A stretch of DNA of 64,000 nt, taken from contig NZ_LNQV01000006.1 of NCBI RefSeq assembly GCF_001515305.1, positions 62,001 to 126,000 of the forward strand, read 5' to 3'. The notes below the pieces were generated by a model that did not search any database, had not been told where the DNA came from, and saw only the letters and a list, made by a program, of their open reading frames with translations. Of this stretch, positions 11,349-21,932 are shown in pieces. Source of the stretch: Aquitalea pelogenes (GTDB lineage: Bacteria > Pseudomonadota > Gammaproteobacteria > Burkholderiales > Chromobacteriaceae). Within the stretch, counting starts at the first letter, position 1. Every line of letters begins with the position of its first letter. The position numbers and the translations under genes are program-made.

Positions 11349-12467
11349 ATGAATGACTACACCACATTAAGCCCGGATTTCTGTGCTGATCCCGAACGCG
11401 CCTGGACTCTGCCAGCCGAGTATTACACCTCGGACAAGGTCTATCAGTTCGAAAAGGAGAAGATTTTCGCCCATAGCTGGATTTGCGTGGCGCATGGCAG
11501 TGAACTGGCCGAATCCAACGACTACATCACCCGTGAGGTGGCCGGTGAAAACATCATCGTGGTGCGTGGTCGGGATGGCGTATTGCGCGGCTTTTATAAT
11601 GTCTGCCCGCATCGGGGTCACCAGCTGCTGCAAGGTAGTGGCAGGGCCAGGAACGTGATTACCTGTCCCTATCACGCCTGGACCTTCAAGCTGGACGGTC
11701 AGCTGGGGCATGCCCGCAATTGCGAAAACGTGGTCGATTTCGATGCGGACAAGGCGACTTTGTCGCCGCTGAAAGTGGAGGAGTATGCCGGTTTCGTGTT
11801 CATCAATATGGATCTTGCAGCCGGTCCGGTAGAGCAGCAATTGCCCGGCCTGGCCGACAGCCTGCGCAAGGCATGCCCGGTGATCGACCAGTTGCATCTG
11901 GCTGCCCGTTTCGTCACGGCGACGCCAGCCAACTGGAAAATCATCGTCGACAACTATATGGAGTGCTACCACTGTGCACCGGCCCATCCGGGCTTTGCCG
12001 ACTCGGTACAGGTGGACAAATACACGCACACCCTGCATGGCAACTGGTCACTGCAATTCGGGCTGGCACGCTCCTCCGAGAAGTCTTTCAAGTTCGACGC
12101 CTCGGTCAAGGACCCCAGTTTCAGCGGCTACTGGGCCTGGCCTTGCACCATGTTCAATGTCCCGCCGGGAGCCGACTTCATGACGGTGATTTATGAATTC
12201 CCGGTGGATGCCGAAACCACCTTGCAACACTACGACATCTATTTCCGCAACAAGGAGCTGACTGCCGAGCAGCAGGCACTGGTGGAGTGGTATCGCACAG
12301 TGTTCCGGCCGGAGGACCTGCGGCTGGTGGAAAGCGTGCAGCGCGGGCTCAAGTCGCGTGGCTATCGCGGTCAGGGGCGCATCATGACCGACCGCCAGCG
12401 CAGCGGCATCAGTGAGCATGGCATTGCCCACTTCCATCACTTGGTGGCACGCCAGCATCAGGACTGA
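11349..12467 (+). CDS. cntA: Carnitine monooxygenase, oxygenase component
   Basis: Rieske non-haem iron oxygenase of the CntA/YeaW family, which cleaves L-carnitine to trimethylamine and malic semialdehyde (related enzymes also use betaine or choline). The 372-aa protein aligns in memory with E. coli YeaW almost throughout. Rieske ligands are Cys86, His88, Cys106 and His109; mononuclear iron ligands His208 and His213. The residue bridging the two centres is Glu205 (NYMECYHC) rather than the usual Asp, the diagnostic feature of CntA. Start at ATG 11349 after AGGAGAA. The reductase gene follows. If this is CntA, the host can make trimethylamine aerobically. Confidence 0.92.
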   Translation: MNDYTTLSPDFCADPERAWTLPAEYYTSDKVYQFEKEKIFAHSWICVAHGSELAESNDYITREVAGENIIVVRGRDGVLRGFYNVCPHRGHQLLQGSGRARNVITCPYHAWTFKLDGQLGHARNCENVVDFDADKATLSPLKVEEYAGFVFINMDLAAGPVEQQLPGLADSLRKACPVIDQLHLAARFVTATPANWKIIVDNYMECYHCAPAHPGFADSVQVDKYTHTLHGNWSLQFGLARSSEKSFKFDASVKDPSFSGYWAWPCTMFNVPPGADFMTVIYEFPVDAETTLQHYDIYFRNKELTAEQQALVEWYRTVFRPEDLRLVESVQRGLKSRGYRGQGRIMTDRQRSGISEHGIAHFHHLVARQHQD

Positions 12468-12640
12468 TGCCACCTGCGGCGGTGCTGCCTGGCGATTGCC
12501 GCCGCTGCCGTGATGAACCCTGTGAAATTGCAAAATCCAATGCTGTGCCGATCGCACGTGCATGCCCGGGGCCAATGCTGTCCGGCCTGCTGGATGGGCA
12601 TGCTCCTGCGCGGCTCAGTCAACCCCGAGCATGAATCGAC

Positions 12641-13606
12641 ATGAGCCTTCAGTCCCCGAATATGAATGTCCGCGTGGTGCGGATCGAACAAGCCAGCCCC
12701 TTGATCAAACGCTTTACCCTGCAGGCCGCAGATGGTGGCCCGCTGCCGGCCTTCAGTGGTGGCAGCCATATCATTGTGCAAATGCCCACCGCCAGTGGTC
12801 TTATCCATAATGCCTACTCGCTGCTTGGCTCGCCTTTTCAGCTGCAGCAATACCAGATTGCCGTTCGACGCGAGGAAGCTTCGCGTGGTGGCTCGGCCTT
12901 CATGCACACACATGTGGCGGAGGGGGACATCTTGCAGATATCGCCACCCAACAATTTATTCCCGCTACATGCCACGCCGGGGCGGCAGATTCTGATTGCC
13001 GGAGGCATCGGCATTACGCCCTTCATGTCGCAGATGGAAGAGCTACAGGCCAGCGGCGCAGTGTTTGAACTGCACTATGCCTTTCGCAGTCGCGAGCAGG
13101 CGGCCTTTGTCGACGAGCTGGCGGCGCGTTACGGCGCGCACTGCCATTTTCATGATGCTTCCTTGGGCGAGCTGTGCAATGTCACAGCCTTGCTGGCGCA
13201 AATGGGTGAACAGGACCACGTCTATGTCTGCGGGCCGCAGTCCTTGATTGAGGCCGTGCAGCAGGCCGGAGCAGAGCAGGGCATTCCGCCCGCCCGTCTG
13301 CATTGGGAGCAGTTTGCTGCCAGCACTTCGGGCGGTGCGGCATTTACCGTGGTGCTGGCCCGTTCCGGGCGAGAAATCCCGGTGGCGGCAGAACAAACCA
13401 TCCTGCAAGCCATCGAGTCGGATGGTTCGGTGGCGGTGGATTGCCTGTGTCGCGAAGGCGTGTGCGGCACCTGTGAAGTGGGCATTGTCGAAGGCGAGGC
13501 CGAGCACCGCGACCAATACCTGAGTGAAGAAGAAAAACAGGCACAAAACAGCATGCTGATTTGTGTGTCGCGCGCCAGAGGCAGCCGTATCGTGCTGGAT
13601 CTGTAA
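12641..13606 (+). CDS. cntB: Carnitine monooxygenase, reductase component
   Basis: CntB/YeaX-type electron donor for CntA: FMN/NAD(P)H ferredoxin-reductase domain (flavin-binding NAYSLLGSP; nucleotide-binding GGIGITPFMSQ near residue 126) and a C-terminal plant-type [2Fe-2S] domain with CLCREGVCGTCE and a last Cys in MLICVSRARG. Length 321 aa equals E. coli YeaX. The Met at residue 7 is an alternative start. It is 173 bases after cntA with no visible gene between, so a shared transcript is likely. Together with CntA it forms a two-component oxygenase in the cytoplasm. Confidence 0.92.
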   Translation: MSLQSPNMNVRVVRIEQASPLIKRFTLQAADGGPLPAFSGGSHIIVQMPTASGLIHNAYSLLGSPFQLQQYQIAVRREEASRGGSAFMHTHVAEGDILQISPPNNLFPLHATPGRQILIAGGIGITPFMSQMEELQASGAVFELHYAFRSREQAAFVDELAARYGAHCHFHDASLGELCNVTALLAQMGEQDHVYVCGPQSLIEAVQQAGAEQGIPPARLHWEQFAASTSGGAAFTVVLARSGREIPVAAEQTILQAIESDGSVAVDCLCREGVCGTCEVGIVEGEAEHRDQYLSEEEKQAQNSMLICVSRARGSRIVLDL

Positions 13607-13647
13607 AACCATTCAATGACGTACCCACTTGCTGACCGGGGGGATGG

Positions 13648-13753
13648 TGACAGTATCCCGGAACGGGGCATCGGCATGGTGACAGCCGGCCCGTGATTTC
13701 CTTGACAACTGTCACTGATAATGCCGGATACGCTGGGCTAGAATGGATGACAG
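13648..13753 (+). promoter_or_regulatory. Cluster of TGACAG elements upstream of kbl
   Basis: TGACAG occurs at 13648-13653, 13680-13685 and 13748-13753. A palindromic pair, TGACA-AC-TGTCA, lies at 13703-13714; its left side overlaps a TTGACA -35-like hexamer at 13702-13707. Four sites in about 105 bases before kbl look like a multi-site operator for the kbl-tdh unit. No regulator is assigned. Confidence 0.4.
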
Positions 13754-13827
13754 TTTCCGGCGCGCGGTGATCCCGCTGCGACTGCAGTCCCGGCGCCTCA
13801 CGATTGGCCTACAAGGACATCCCTGCC

Positions 13828-15026
<1,199 letters not shown>

Positions 15027-15088
15027 TCCTCCCTAACTCTGCCCGCTGGCCACAATGCTGGCGGGCGACGCACAGACAGGCAAACGCA

Positions 15089-16114
15089 ATGAAAGCACTC
15101 TCCAAACTGAAATCCGCTCCCGGCCTGTGGATGAATGATGTGCCGCAACCGGAAATCGGCCATAACGACCTGCTGATCAAAATCAGCAAAACCGCCATCT
15201 GCGGCACCGACATCCATATCTGGAACTGGGACGAATGGGCGCAGAAGACCATTCCGGTGCCCATGCATGTGGGTCATGAATACGTCGGCGTAGTGGCCGC
15301 CATGGGCTCCGAAGTGCGTGGCTTTGAAATCGGCCAGCGCGTGTCCGGCGAAGGCCATATCACCTGCGGCCATTGCCGCAACTGTCGTGCCGGGCGTCGC
15401 CACCTGTGCCGCAACACCGTGGGTGTGGGCGTCAACCGCGAAGGCGCCTTTGCCGAATACCTGGTGATTCCGGCCTTCAATGCCTTCCCGATTCCGGACG
15501 ACATTTCCGATGATCTGGCCGCCATCTTCGACCCCTTCGGCAATGCGGTGCATACCGCGCTGTCCTTCAATCTGGTGGGCGAAGACGTGCTGATCACCGG
15601 TGCCGGCCCCATCGGCATCATGGCGGTGGCCATTGCCAAGCACGTGGGTGCACGCCATATCGTGATCACCGACGTCAACGACTACCGCCTGGAACTGGCA
15701 CGCCAGATGGGCGCCAGCCGTGCAGTGAACGTGGCGCGTGAAGACCTGAAGCAGGTGATGAGCGAGCTGCACATGTGTGAAGGTTTCGACGTGGGCCTGG
15801 AAATGTCCGGCAACCCGCAGGCCTTCCGCCAGATGCTGGAAACCATGAACCACGGCGGCAAGATTGCGCTGCTGGGCATTCCGCCGGCCAATACCGCCAT
15901 CGACTGGAACCAGGTCATCTTCAAGGGCCTGGAAATCAAGGGCATCTATGGCCGCGAGATGTTTGAAACCTGGTACAAGATGGTGGCGCTGATCCAGTCC
16001 GGGCTGGATATCCGCCCCATCATCACCCACCACTTCAAGGTGGATGACTTCGAGCAAGGCTTCGCCACCATGCTGTCCGGCCAGAGCGGCAAGGTGATCC
16101 TGGACTGGAGCTGA
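15089..16114 (+). CDS. tdh: L-threonine 3-dehydrogenase
   Basis: Zinc-dependent medium-chain dehydrogenase that oxidises L-threonine to 2-amino-3-ketobutyrate using NAD+. The 341-aa length matches E. coli Tdh. Catalytic zinc ligands include Cys38 (ICGTDIH) and the His-Glu in VGHEYVG near 63-64. The structural zinc loop reads [15 protein letters not shown], and the Rossmann motif is GAGPIGIMA near 175. It lies 62 bases after kbl and ends at a strong terminator, so kbl-tdh is a classical threonine-catabolic operon. Confidence 0.97.
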   Translation: MKALSKLKSAPGLWMNDVPQPEIGHNDLLIKISKTAICGTDIHIWNWDEWAQKTIPVPMHVGHEYVGVVAAMGSEVRGFEIGQRVSGEGHITCGHCRNCRAGRRHLCRNTVGVGVNREGAFAEYLVIPAFNAFPIPDDISDDLAAIFDPFGNAVHTALSFNLVGEDVLITGAGPIGIMAVAIAKHVGARHIVITDVNDYRLELARQMGASRAVNVAREDLKQVMSELHMCEGFDVGLEMSGNPQAFRQMLETMNHGGKIALLGIPPANTAIDWNQVIFKGLEIKGIYGREMFETWYKMVALIQSGLDIRPIITHHFKVDDFEQGFATMLSGQSGKVILDWS

Positions 16115-16143
16115 GCAAGCCGGGCCAGAGCGTGATGTCGATC

Positions 16144-16168
16144 AAAGCCGGGGATGCCCCGGCTTTTT
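16144..16168 (+). terminator. Rho-independent terminator of kbl-tdh
   Basis: AAAGCCGGGG (16144-16153) pairs with CCCCGGCTTT (16157-16166) around a 3-base ATG loop, ending in five T's. Confidence 0.92.
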
Positions 16169-16289
16169 CATGCCTGCTTTCCTGCGGGCTGCCCCAACGG
16201 CCTGCTGGGCAAGCAGCTGACGGGCAGCCAATGTGCCGTCTGATTTCATGCAATGCACAACGAACGGCAGCATTCAGCCACTACCTTGC

Positions 16290-16318
16290 TTTGCGGCGGG
16301 GACGCTAGGCGGTAGAAT
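16290..16318 (+). promoter_or_regulatory. Candidate sigma-70 promoter of glyQ
   Basis: TAGAAT at 16313-16318 is a good -10; TTTGCG at 16290-16295, 17 bases away, is a weak -35. The predicted transcript would start about 28 bases before the glyQ ATG. Confidence 0.35.
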
Positions 16319-16352
16319 CGACCTTTGACTTTTTACTCGCTACCCCACGTCT

Positions 16353-17243
16353 ATGCTTACCTTCCAGGAAATCATCCTTACCCTCCAGAATTATTGGAAC
16401 GAGCAAGGGTGCGTCATCATGCAACCCTTCGACATGGAGGTGGGCGCCGGTACCTCGCATCCGGCCACCTGTCTGCGCGCCATCGGCCCGGAGCCGTGGA
16501 ACGCTGCCTATGTACAACCGTCGCGTCGTCCCAAGGACGGTCGCTATGGCGAAAACCCGAACCGCCTGCAGCATTACTACCAGTTCCAGGTAGCGCTCAA
16601 GCCGTCGCCGGCCAATATCCAGGAACTCTACCTGGGCTCGCTCAAGGTGCTGGGTATCGACCCCACCGTGCACGACATCCGCTTTGTTGAAGACGACTGG
16701 GAAAACCCGACGCTGGGTGCCTGGGGTCTGGGCTGGGAAGTCTGGCTGAACGGCATGGAAGTCACCCAGTTCACCTACTTCCAGCAAGTGGGTGGCCTGG
16801 ACTGCAAGCCGGTACTGGGTGAAATCACCTACGGTATCGAGCGTCTGGCCATGTATCTGCAAGGCGTGGAAAACGTGTACGACCTGCTGTGGACGGTCTA
16901 CCCCAACGGTCAGCGCGTGACCTACGGCGACGTATACCACCAGAATGAAGTGGAGCAGTCCACCTACAACTTCGAACACGCCAATGTGCCCAAGCTGTTC
17001 GAACTGTTCAGCTACTACGAATCCGAAGCCAAGCGCCTGCTGGACATTCCGCTGGCGCTGCCGGCTTACGAAATGGTGCTCAAGGCCGGTCACTGCTTCA
17101 ACCTGCTGGATGCCCGTGGTGCCATCTCGGTGACCGAACGTGCCACCTATATCGGCCGGGTACGCACCCTGTCGCGTGGTGTGGCCCAGGCTTACTACGC
17201 CGCGCGCGAGGCACTGGGTTTCCCCATGTGCCCCAAGGCCTGA
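16353..17243 (+). CDS. glyQ: Glycine-tRNA ligase alpha subunit
   Basis: Alpha chain of the tetrameric bacterial glycyl-tRNA synthetase, carrying the aminoacylation active site. The 296-aa product begins [20 protein letters not shown] and contains the highly conserved [20 protein letters not shown] and [18 protein letters not shown] blocks. It forms one unit with a small secreted-protein gene and glyS, with 6-base and 3-base gaps. A candidate promoter lies just upstream; there is no T-box-like leader. Confidence 0.98.
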   Translation: MLTFQEIILTLQNYWNEQGCVIMQPFDMEVGAGTSHPATCLRAIGPEPWNAAYVQPSRRPKDGRYGENPNRLQHYYQFQVALKPSPANIQELYLGSLKVLGIDPTVHDIRFVEDDWENPTLGAWGLGWEVWLNGMEVTQFTYFQQVGGLDCKPVLGEITYGIERLAMYLQGVENVYDLLWTVYPNGQRVTYGDVYHQNEVEQSTYNFEHANVPKLFELFSYYESEAKRLLDIPLALPAYEMVLKAGHCFNLLDARGAISVTERATYIGRVRTLSRGVAQAYYAAREALGFPMCPKA

Positions 17244-17249
17244 CCGGCC

Positions 17250-17684
17250 ATGAAAACACGGATCAGTCTGCTTCTGGCCCTGCTGTCCCTGCCCGCCATG
17301 GCGGCAGAACCTGACTGGGGCGTTTACCAGCAAGGTTCCGCGCTGGAACTGTCGATGGACCGTAATTCCATCTGGGTGGAAAAGGACGGACTGGTCCATT
17401 TTGTGAATCAGGAGCGCTTTAGCGAACGTCAGTACGACAAGGCTACCGACATCAAGTATTTCATCCGGCGTACCAGCGGCTATGCCAGCTGCAGCAAGCA
17501 GCAATACACCTTTGTCGGTTTCGAATATGCCGACAAGCGTGGCCGCCAGCTGTACTCCACCATGTTCCCGGTACAACGTTTTGCCTGGAAATGGCAGTCG
17601 GTGGAACAAGGCTCGGTTGCCGACACCATGCTGCAAGTCGTGTGCTATCTCGCCAAATCCGCTCCGCACAAGAAACCTGAATAA
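17250..17684 (+). CDS. Small secreted protein between glyQ and glyS
   Basis: 144-aa precursor with a clear signal peptide (MKTRISLLLALLSLPAMA then AEPDWG). The mature part is short and strand-rich, with the pattern DRNSIWVEKDGLVHFVNQER and two cysteines (about residues 78 and 132) that could form a disulfide. It resembles the surface-adhesin-E/CNP1-like group of small periplasmic or envelope proteins, but that is a tentative likeness. It is squeezed between the two halves of glycyl-tRNA synthetase with almost no spacing, so it is co-transcribed with them. Function unknown. Confidence 0.75.
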   Translation: MKTRISLLLALLSLPAMAAEPDWGVYQQGSALELSMDRNSIWVEKDGLVHFVNQERFSERQYDKATDIKYFIRRTSGYASCSKQQYTFVGFEYADKRGRQLYSTMFPVQRFAWKWQSVEQGSVADTMLQVVCYLAKSAPHKKPE

Positions 17685-17687
17685 ATC

Positions 17688-19748
17688 ATGAACGCCACCC
17701 TGCTTATCGAGTTGCTCACCGAAGAGCTGCCGCCCAAGGCGCTGGAAAAGCTGTCGCACAGCTTTGGCCAGACCATTACCGAAGAACTGAAAAAACTGCA
17801 GTTTGTGGCTGCTGATGCCGCCGCCACCGTGTTTGCCTCGCCGCGCCGCCTGGCTGTGCAAGTCCCGGCCGTGCTGGCCGTGCAGCCGGACCAGAAAATC
17901 GTGCGCAAGGGCCCGGCCGTGGCCGCCGGCATGAAGGATGGCCAGCCCACCCCGGCACTGGCCGGCTTTGCCCGCTCCTGCGGCGTGGAGGTTTCTGCGC
18001 TCACCACCATGAGCGATGGCAAGCAGGACGTGTTTGCCTATGAAAGCACCAAGACCGGTGAAGCACTGTCCGCAGTACTGACCGACATCGTCGCACTGGC
18101 GCTGAAAAAGCTGCCGATTCCCAAGCTGATGCGCTGGGCCGATTACGACTACCAGTTCGTGCGTCCGGTGCATGGCCTGATCATGCTGTGGGGCGAAACC
18201 GTGATTGACGGCAGCCTGCTGGGCCTCACCAGCCGCAACGCCACCCGTGGTCACCGCTTCCTGTCATCGGGCGATGTATTTGTCGAAAAAGCCGACGACT
18301 ATGCCCGCGTGCTGTTCGAGCAGGGCAAGGTACTGGCCAGCTTTGATGCCCGCCGCGAGCTGATCAAGAAGCGCCTGGCTGACGCCGCTGCCGTGCATGG
18401 AGCCACCATTGCCGCCGACGACGCTTTGCTTGACGAAGTGACTGCGCTGGTGGAATGGCCGGTGGTACTGGAAGCCGGCTTTGAAGCCGAATTCCTCAAG
18501 GTGCCGCAGGAATGCCTGATCCTGACCATGCAGCAGAACCAGAAGTACTTCCCGCTGCTGGACGCCAAGGGCAAGCTGATGAACCGCTTCCTGCTGGTGT
18601 CCAATCTGGAAACCGCCGATCCCAGCCACATCATCCAGGGTAACGAGCGCGTGCTGCGCGCCCGTCTGTCCGATGCCAAGTTCTTCTTCGAGCAGGACCA
18701 GAAAGCCCGTCTGGAAACCCGTCTGGCCAAACTGGCCGAAGTGGTTTACCACAACAAGATCGGCAGCCAGCTGGAACGTGTGGAACGCCTGCAAGCGATT
18801 GCCGGCCAGATTGCCGCCCAACTGGGCGCGGACCAGTCCGTGGCCGAACGTGCCGCCTTGCTGGCCAAGGCCGACCTGGTCACCGACATGGTGGGTGAGT
18901 TCCCCGAGCTGCAAGGCGTGATGGGCATGTACTACGCCCAGCACGACGGCGAAAGTGAGGTAGTTGCCGCCGCCATCGAAGGCCACTACCACCCGCGCTT
19001 TGCCGGTGACAGCCTGCCGCAGGGCGACATTGCCACTGCCGTGGCACTGGCCGACAAGCTGGAAGCCATTGTCGGCATCTGGGGTATCGGCCTGATTCCG
19101 ACTGGCGACAAGGACCCGTACGCCCTGCGTCGCGCGGCCCTTGGCGTGCTGCGCATGGCACTGGCAGCCAAGCTGGACCTCAAGGCCCTGCTGACGCTGG
19201 TGGCTGCTGCCTTCCCGGCAGGCAAGCTGTCCGCCACCACGGCTGACGAAGTGTTTGCCTTCATGATGGACCGCCTGAAGAACTACCTGGCGGCCGACTA
19301 TCAGGCCGACGAAGTGGAAGCCGTGCTGGCGCTCGCTCCGTCCACCCTGAACGAAGTACCGGCCGTACTGGCTGCCGTGGCTGCCTTCAAGGCACTGCCG
19401 GAAGCCGCTACCCTGGCCGCCGCCAACAAGCGGGTGAAGAACATCCTGAAGAAGGTGGAAGGCGAAGTGGGTTCGGTGAACCCGGCCTTGCTGAGCGAAG
19501 CCGCCGAGCAGGCCCTGTACGCTGCCGTGACCGAGCTGGCACCGCAGGTGGACGCCAAGTTTGCCGCCCACGACTTTGCCGGTGCGCTGGCGCAGCTGTC
19601 CAGCCTGAAGGCACCGGTGGATGCTTTCTTTGATGGTGTGATGGTGATGGCGGACGACCTGGCCGTACGTGCCAACCGTATCGCCTTGCTGGCCCGCCTG
19701 GCGGCCCTGTTCAACCGCGTGGCGGATATCTCGCTGCTGGCGGATTAA
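17688..19748 (+). CDS. glyS: Glycine-tRNA ligase beta subunit
   Basis: Beta chain of glycyl-tRNA synthetase, which binds tRNA-Gly. The 686-aa product starts NATLLIELLTEELPPKAL and contains the family blocks QEVCLI-like VPQECLILTMQQNQKYFPL, NKIGSQLERVERLQ, and MVGEFPELQGVMGMYYA with an HD-like region, then a C-terminal anticodon-binding helical domain ending FNRVADISLLAD. Its start is 3 bases after the preceding small gene. Normal length and no frame problems. Confidence 0.98.
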   Translation: MNATLLIELLTEELPPKALEKLSHSFGQTITEELKKLQFVAADAAATVFASPRRLAVQVPAVLAVQPDQKIVRKGPAVAAGMKDGQPTPALAGFARSCGVEVSALTTMSDGKQDVFAYESTKTGEALSAVLTDIVALALKKLPIPKLMRWADYDYQFVRPVHGLIMLWGETVIDGSLLGLTSRNATRGHRFLSSGDVFVEKADDYARVLFEQGKVLASFDARRELIKKRLADAAAVHGATIAADDALLDEVTALVEWPVVLEAGFEAEFLKVPQECLILTMQQNQKYFPLLDAKGKLMNRFLLVSNLETADPSHIIQGNERVLRARLSDAKFFFEQDQKARLETRLAKLAEVVYHNKIGSQLERVERLQAIAGQIAAQLGADQSVAERAALLAKADLVTDMVGEFPELQGVMGMYYAQHDGESEVVAAAIEGHYHPRFAGDSLPQGDIATAVALADKLEAIVGIWGIGLIPTGDKDPYALRRAALGVLRMALAAKLDLKALLTLVAAAFPAGKLSATTADEVFAFMMDRLKNYLAADYQADEVEAVLALAPSTLNEVPAVLAAVAAFKALPEAATLAAANKRVKNILKKVEGEVGSVNPALLSEAAEQALYAAVTELAPQVDAKFAAHDFAGALAQLSSLKAPVDAFFDGVMVMADDLAVRANRIALLARLAALFNRVADISLLAD

Positions 19749-19855
19749 GCGTCTGGCCGGCCCGTGACGGGCTGGCTGGCGCAGTTATTGCCTGTATCAA
19801 TCCGGCAGGGTCGCGTGTTTACCGGCCGGATTGATGCTCCCTCCCAAGGAAAACC

Positions 19856-20392
19856 ATGAAACTTGTCATCCTGGATCGCGACGGCGTCATCAATGAAGAC
19901 CGCGATGATTTCGTCAAGAACACCATGGAATGGGTACCGCTGCCGCACAGTCTGGAAGCGATAGCCAACCTGACCCAGGCGGGCTGGCGCGTGGTGGTGG
20001 CCACCAATCAGTCCGGTCTGGCGCGTGGTCTGTTCGATGTGCATGCGCTCAACGCCATGCATGAGAAGATGCACCGCCTGGTGGGTCAGGCCGGTGGCCG
20101 TATCGATGCCGTGGCCTATTGCCCGCACGGGCCGGATCACGGCTGTGAATGCCGCAAGCCGTTGCCGGGCATGGTGCTGGAGCTGGCCGAGCGCTTCAAT
20201 GTCAAATTGCAGGGCCTGCCGCTGATTGGCGACAGCCTGCGTGATCTGGAGTCGGTGGCGGCTGTTGGCGGCCAACCCATCCTGGTGCGTACCGGCAAAG
20301 GCATGAAAACCCTGGAGAAGGGTGGGTTGCCCGAAGGCACGCTGGTGTTCGACGACCTGTTTGATGCGGCAGAACACCTGATCAATTCCTGA
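19856..20392 (+). CDS. gmhB: D-glycero-beta-D-manno-heptose-1,7-bisphosphate 7-phosphatase
   Basis: HAD-superfamily phosphatase that makes heptose-1-phosphate for the ADP-heptose of the lipopolysaccharide inner core. The 178-aa product shows the nucleophile motif LDRDGVIN (Asp7, Asp9), ATNQSG near residue 43, the zinc loop with Cys-Pro-His and Cys-Glu-Cys (CPHGPDHGCECRKP, about 93-106), and GDSLRDLESV near 123. An AAGGAAAA site precedes the ATG. It is followed by plsC, so the two form an envelope-lipid group. Confidence 0.94.
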   Translation: MKLVILDRDGVINEDRDDFVKNTMEWVPLPHSLEAIANLTQAGWRVVVATNQSGLARGLFDVHALNAMHEKMHRLVGQAGGRIDAVAYCPHGPDHGCECRKPLPGMVLELAERFNVKLQGLPLIGDSLRDLESVAAVGGQPILVRTGKGMKTLEKGGLPEGTLVFDDLFDAAEHLINS

Positions 20393-20421
20393 AGTGGTTT
20401 GTTGTGAGGCTGAATTAACCC

Positions 20422-21192
20422 ATGATCTGGATTCGTAACCTGATTTACTGGCTGTTGCTGCTGATTGTCACGCCGCTGTGCTTTCTCGGCCTGTTCATTG
20501 CTGCGCCGCTGCCGCGCCGTACCCGCCATGTGTTTGGCGAGAGCTGGGCCAAGATCATGCTGTGGCTGCTGGTGCATGTGGTGGGGCTGAAATACAAGGT
20601 GATCGGGGCGGAAAACATGCCGTCGGTGCCCTCCATCATTTGTTCCAAGCACCAGTCCGGCTGGGAAACCCTGGCCTTGCAGAAAATCTTCCCTTCGCAG
20701 ATTTACGTGGCCAAGCGCGAGCTGCTGTGGCTGCCCTTCTTCGGCTGGGGCCTGGCCTTGATGAACCCGATTGCCATCAACCGTTCCGACCGGGCCCGCG
20801 CCAACGACCGCATGCTCAAGCAGGGGCTGGAGCGCAAGAAGCACGGCTTCTGGATTACCGTGTTTCCGGAAGGCACGCGTACCAAGCCGGGCGTGGCAGG
20901 CAAGTACAAGCATGGTGCGGCACGTATGTCGCGCCAGCTGGACATGCCGCTGGTGCCGGTGGCGCACAATGCCGGCGAATTCTGGCCGCGTAATGCCTTC
21001 CTGAAATATCCGGGCGAAATCACCGTGGTGATTGGCCCGGCCATCTATCCGCAAGACGGTGTCGGCCCCGAAGCCATGACCCAGCAGGCGCAGCAGTGGA
21101 TTGAAGCGCGCCAGCAGGAAATCGGCGGTGTCGGCCCCTTTGCCCATCCCGATGACAAGCGCCGCCGCCTGGACCGTCCTGCCGCTGCCTGA
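20422..21192 (+). CDS. plsC: 1-acyl-sn-glycerol-3-phosphate acyltransferase
   Basis: Inner-membrane acyltransferase that makes phosphatidic acid from lysophosphatidic acid. The 256-aa product has an N-terminal membrane helix (about 7-30), the catalytic motif KHQSGWETL (an HX4E variant of the usual HX4D, as I recall from Neisseria homologues), LFFGW-like LPFFGWGLALM, and the phosphate-binding FPEGTRTKPG near residue 153. It is 29 bases after gmhB and overlaps the following ygjP-like gene. Confidence 0.92.
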   Translation: MIWIRNLIYWLLLLIVTPLCFLGLFIAAPLPRRTRHVFGESWAKIMLWLLVHVVGLKYKVIGAENMPSVPSIICSKHQSGWETLALQKIFPSQIYVAKRELLWLPFFGWGLALMNPIAINRSDRARANDRMLKQGLERKKHGFWITVFPEGTRTKPGVAGKYKHGAARMSRQLDMPLVPVAHNAGEFWPRNAFLKYPGEITVVIGPAIYPQDGVGPEAMTQQAQQWIEARQQEIGGVGPFAHPDDKRRRLDRPAAA

Positions 21193-21862
21193 TGGCGCGG
21201 TGGATGTGCACCTGGTACGCCGGGTGCGCAAAAGCATCGGCATCCGCATTGCCGATGGCCGGGTGGAGCTGATTGCCCACCCGCGCGTTACCCATGCCCG
21301 CCTGCACGAGGTGTTGCAGGCGCGGCGTGACTGGATTGCCCGCCATGTACTGATGCAGCGGGAACAAAAACAGCAACTGTCCGATCAGACAGGTTTAACC
21401 TTGCTGGGGCGGCCCATCAGCCTGCAGCGGGTAGCCGGAATGCGGCGCAGTGCCAGGCTGGACGGCGATGTACTGCAAGTCTCCGGCGTAGCGCCGGATG
21501 ACGAGGCCGGCCTGCAGGCCGTGGTATCCGGCTGGCTCAAGCGCCAGGCCCAGTTGCTGTTTGCCCAGCGCATGGCGCAGATGCAGTCACACTGTCCGCG
21601 TCCGCCCGGCAAGCTTTCGCTGTCATCTGCCCGTACCCGCTGGGGGAGTTGTACCGCCCGGGGCGATATCCGCCTTAACTGGCGACTGGTGCAGGCGCCG
21701 CTCGCCATCATCGATTATGTGCTGGCCCACGAGCTGGCCCATTTGCAGCACATGAACCATTCGGCGGCCTTCTGGCAGGAAACCGCCCGCCTGTTTCCCG
21801 ATTGGCAGAATGCACGTCATTGGTTGAAACAACAGGGTGCTAGCCTGTTCCGCTTTGGTTGA
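21152..21862 (+). CDS. YgjP-type zinc metallopeptidase-like protein (DUF45)
   Basis: Predicted metal-dependent hydrolase of the YgjP/SprT-like group, with the HExxH zinc motif in [16 protein letters not shown] near the C-terminus and the preceding family block [20 protein letters not shown]. The start is uncertain. ATG at 21152 ([10 protein letters not shown]) overlaps plsC by 41 bases and lacks a good ribosome site; a TTG at 21101 would add 17 residues. At about 236 aa it has the usual family size. The overlap suggests co-expression with plsC. The cellular substrate of this family is not established. Confidence 0.85.
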   Translation: MTSAAAWTVLPLPDGAVDVHLVRRVRKSIGIRIADGRVELIAHPRVTHARLHEVLQARRDWIARHVLMQREQKQQLSDQTGLTLLGRPISLQRVAGMRRSARLDGDVLQVSGVAPDDEAGLQAVVSGWLKRQAQLLFAQRMAQMQSHCPRPPGKLSLSSARTRWGSCTARGDIRLNWRLVQAPLAIIDYVLAHELAHLQHMNHSAAFWQETARLFPDWQNARHWLKQQGASLFRFG

Positions 21863-21932
21863 CCCCGCGCCAGGTCCGGTGCGACCGGTCAGCCGGTGGC
21901 GGTCGCTCTTCAATTTCACAGGAGTCCACAAC

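Noticed and set aside
16305-18254. 649-codon minus-strand frame opposite glyQ and glyS
   Set aside because: Crosses two real genes antisense and has no domain or start signal.
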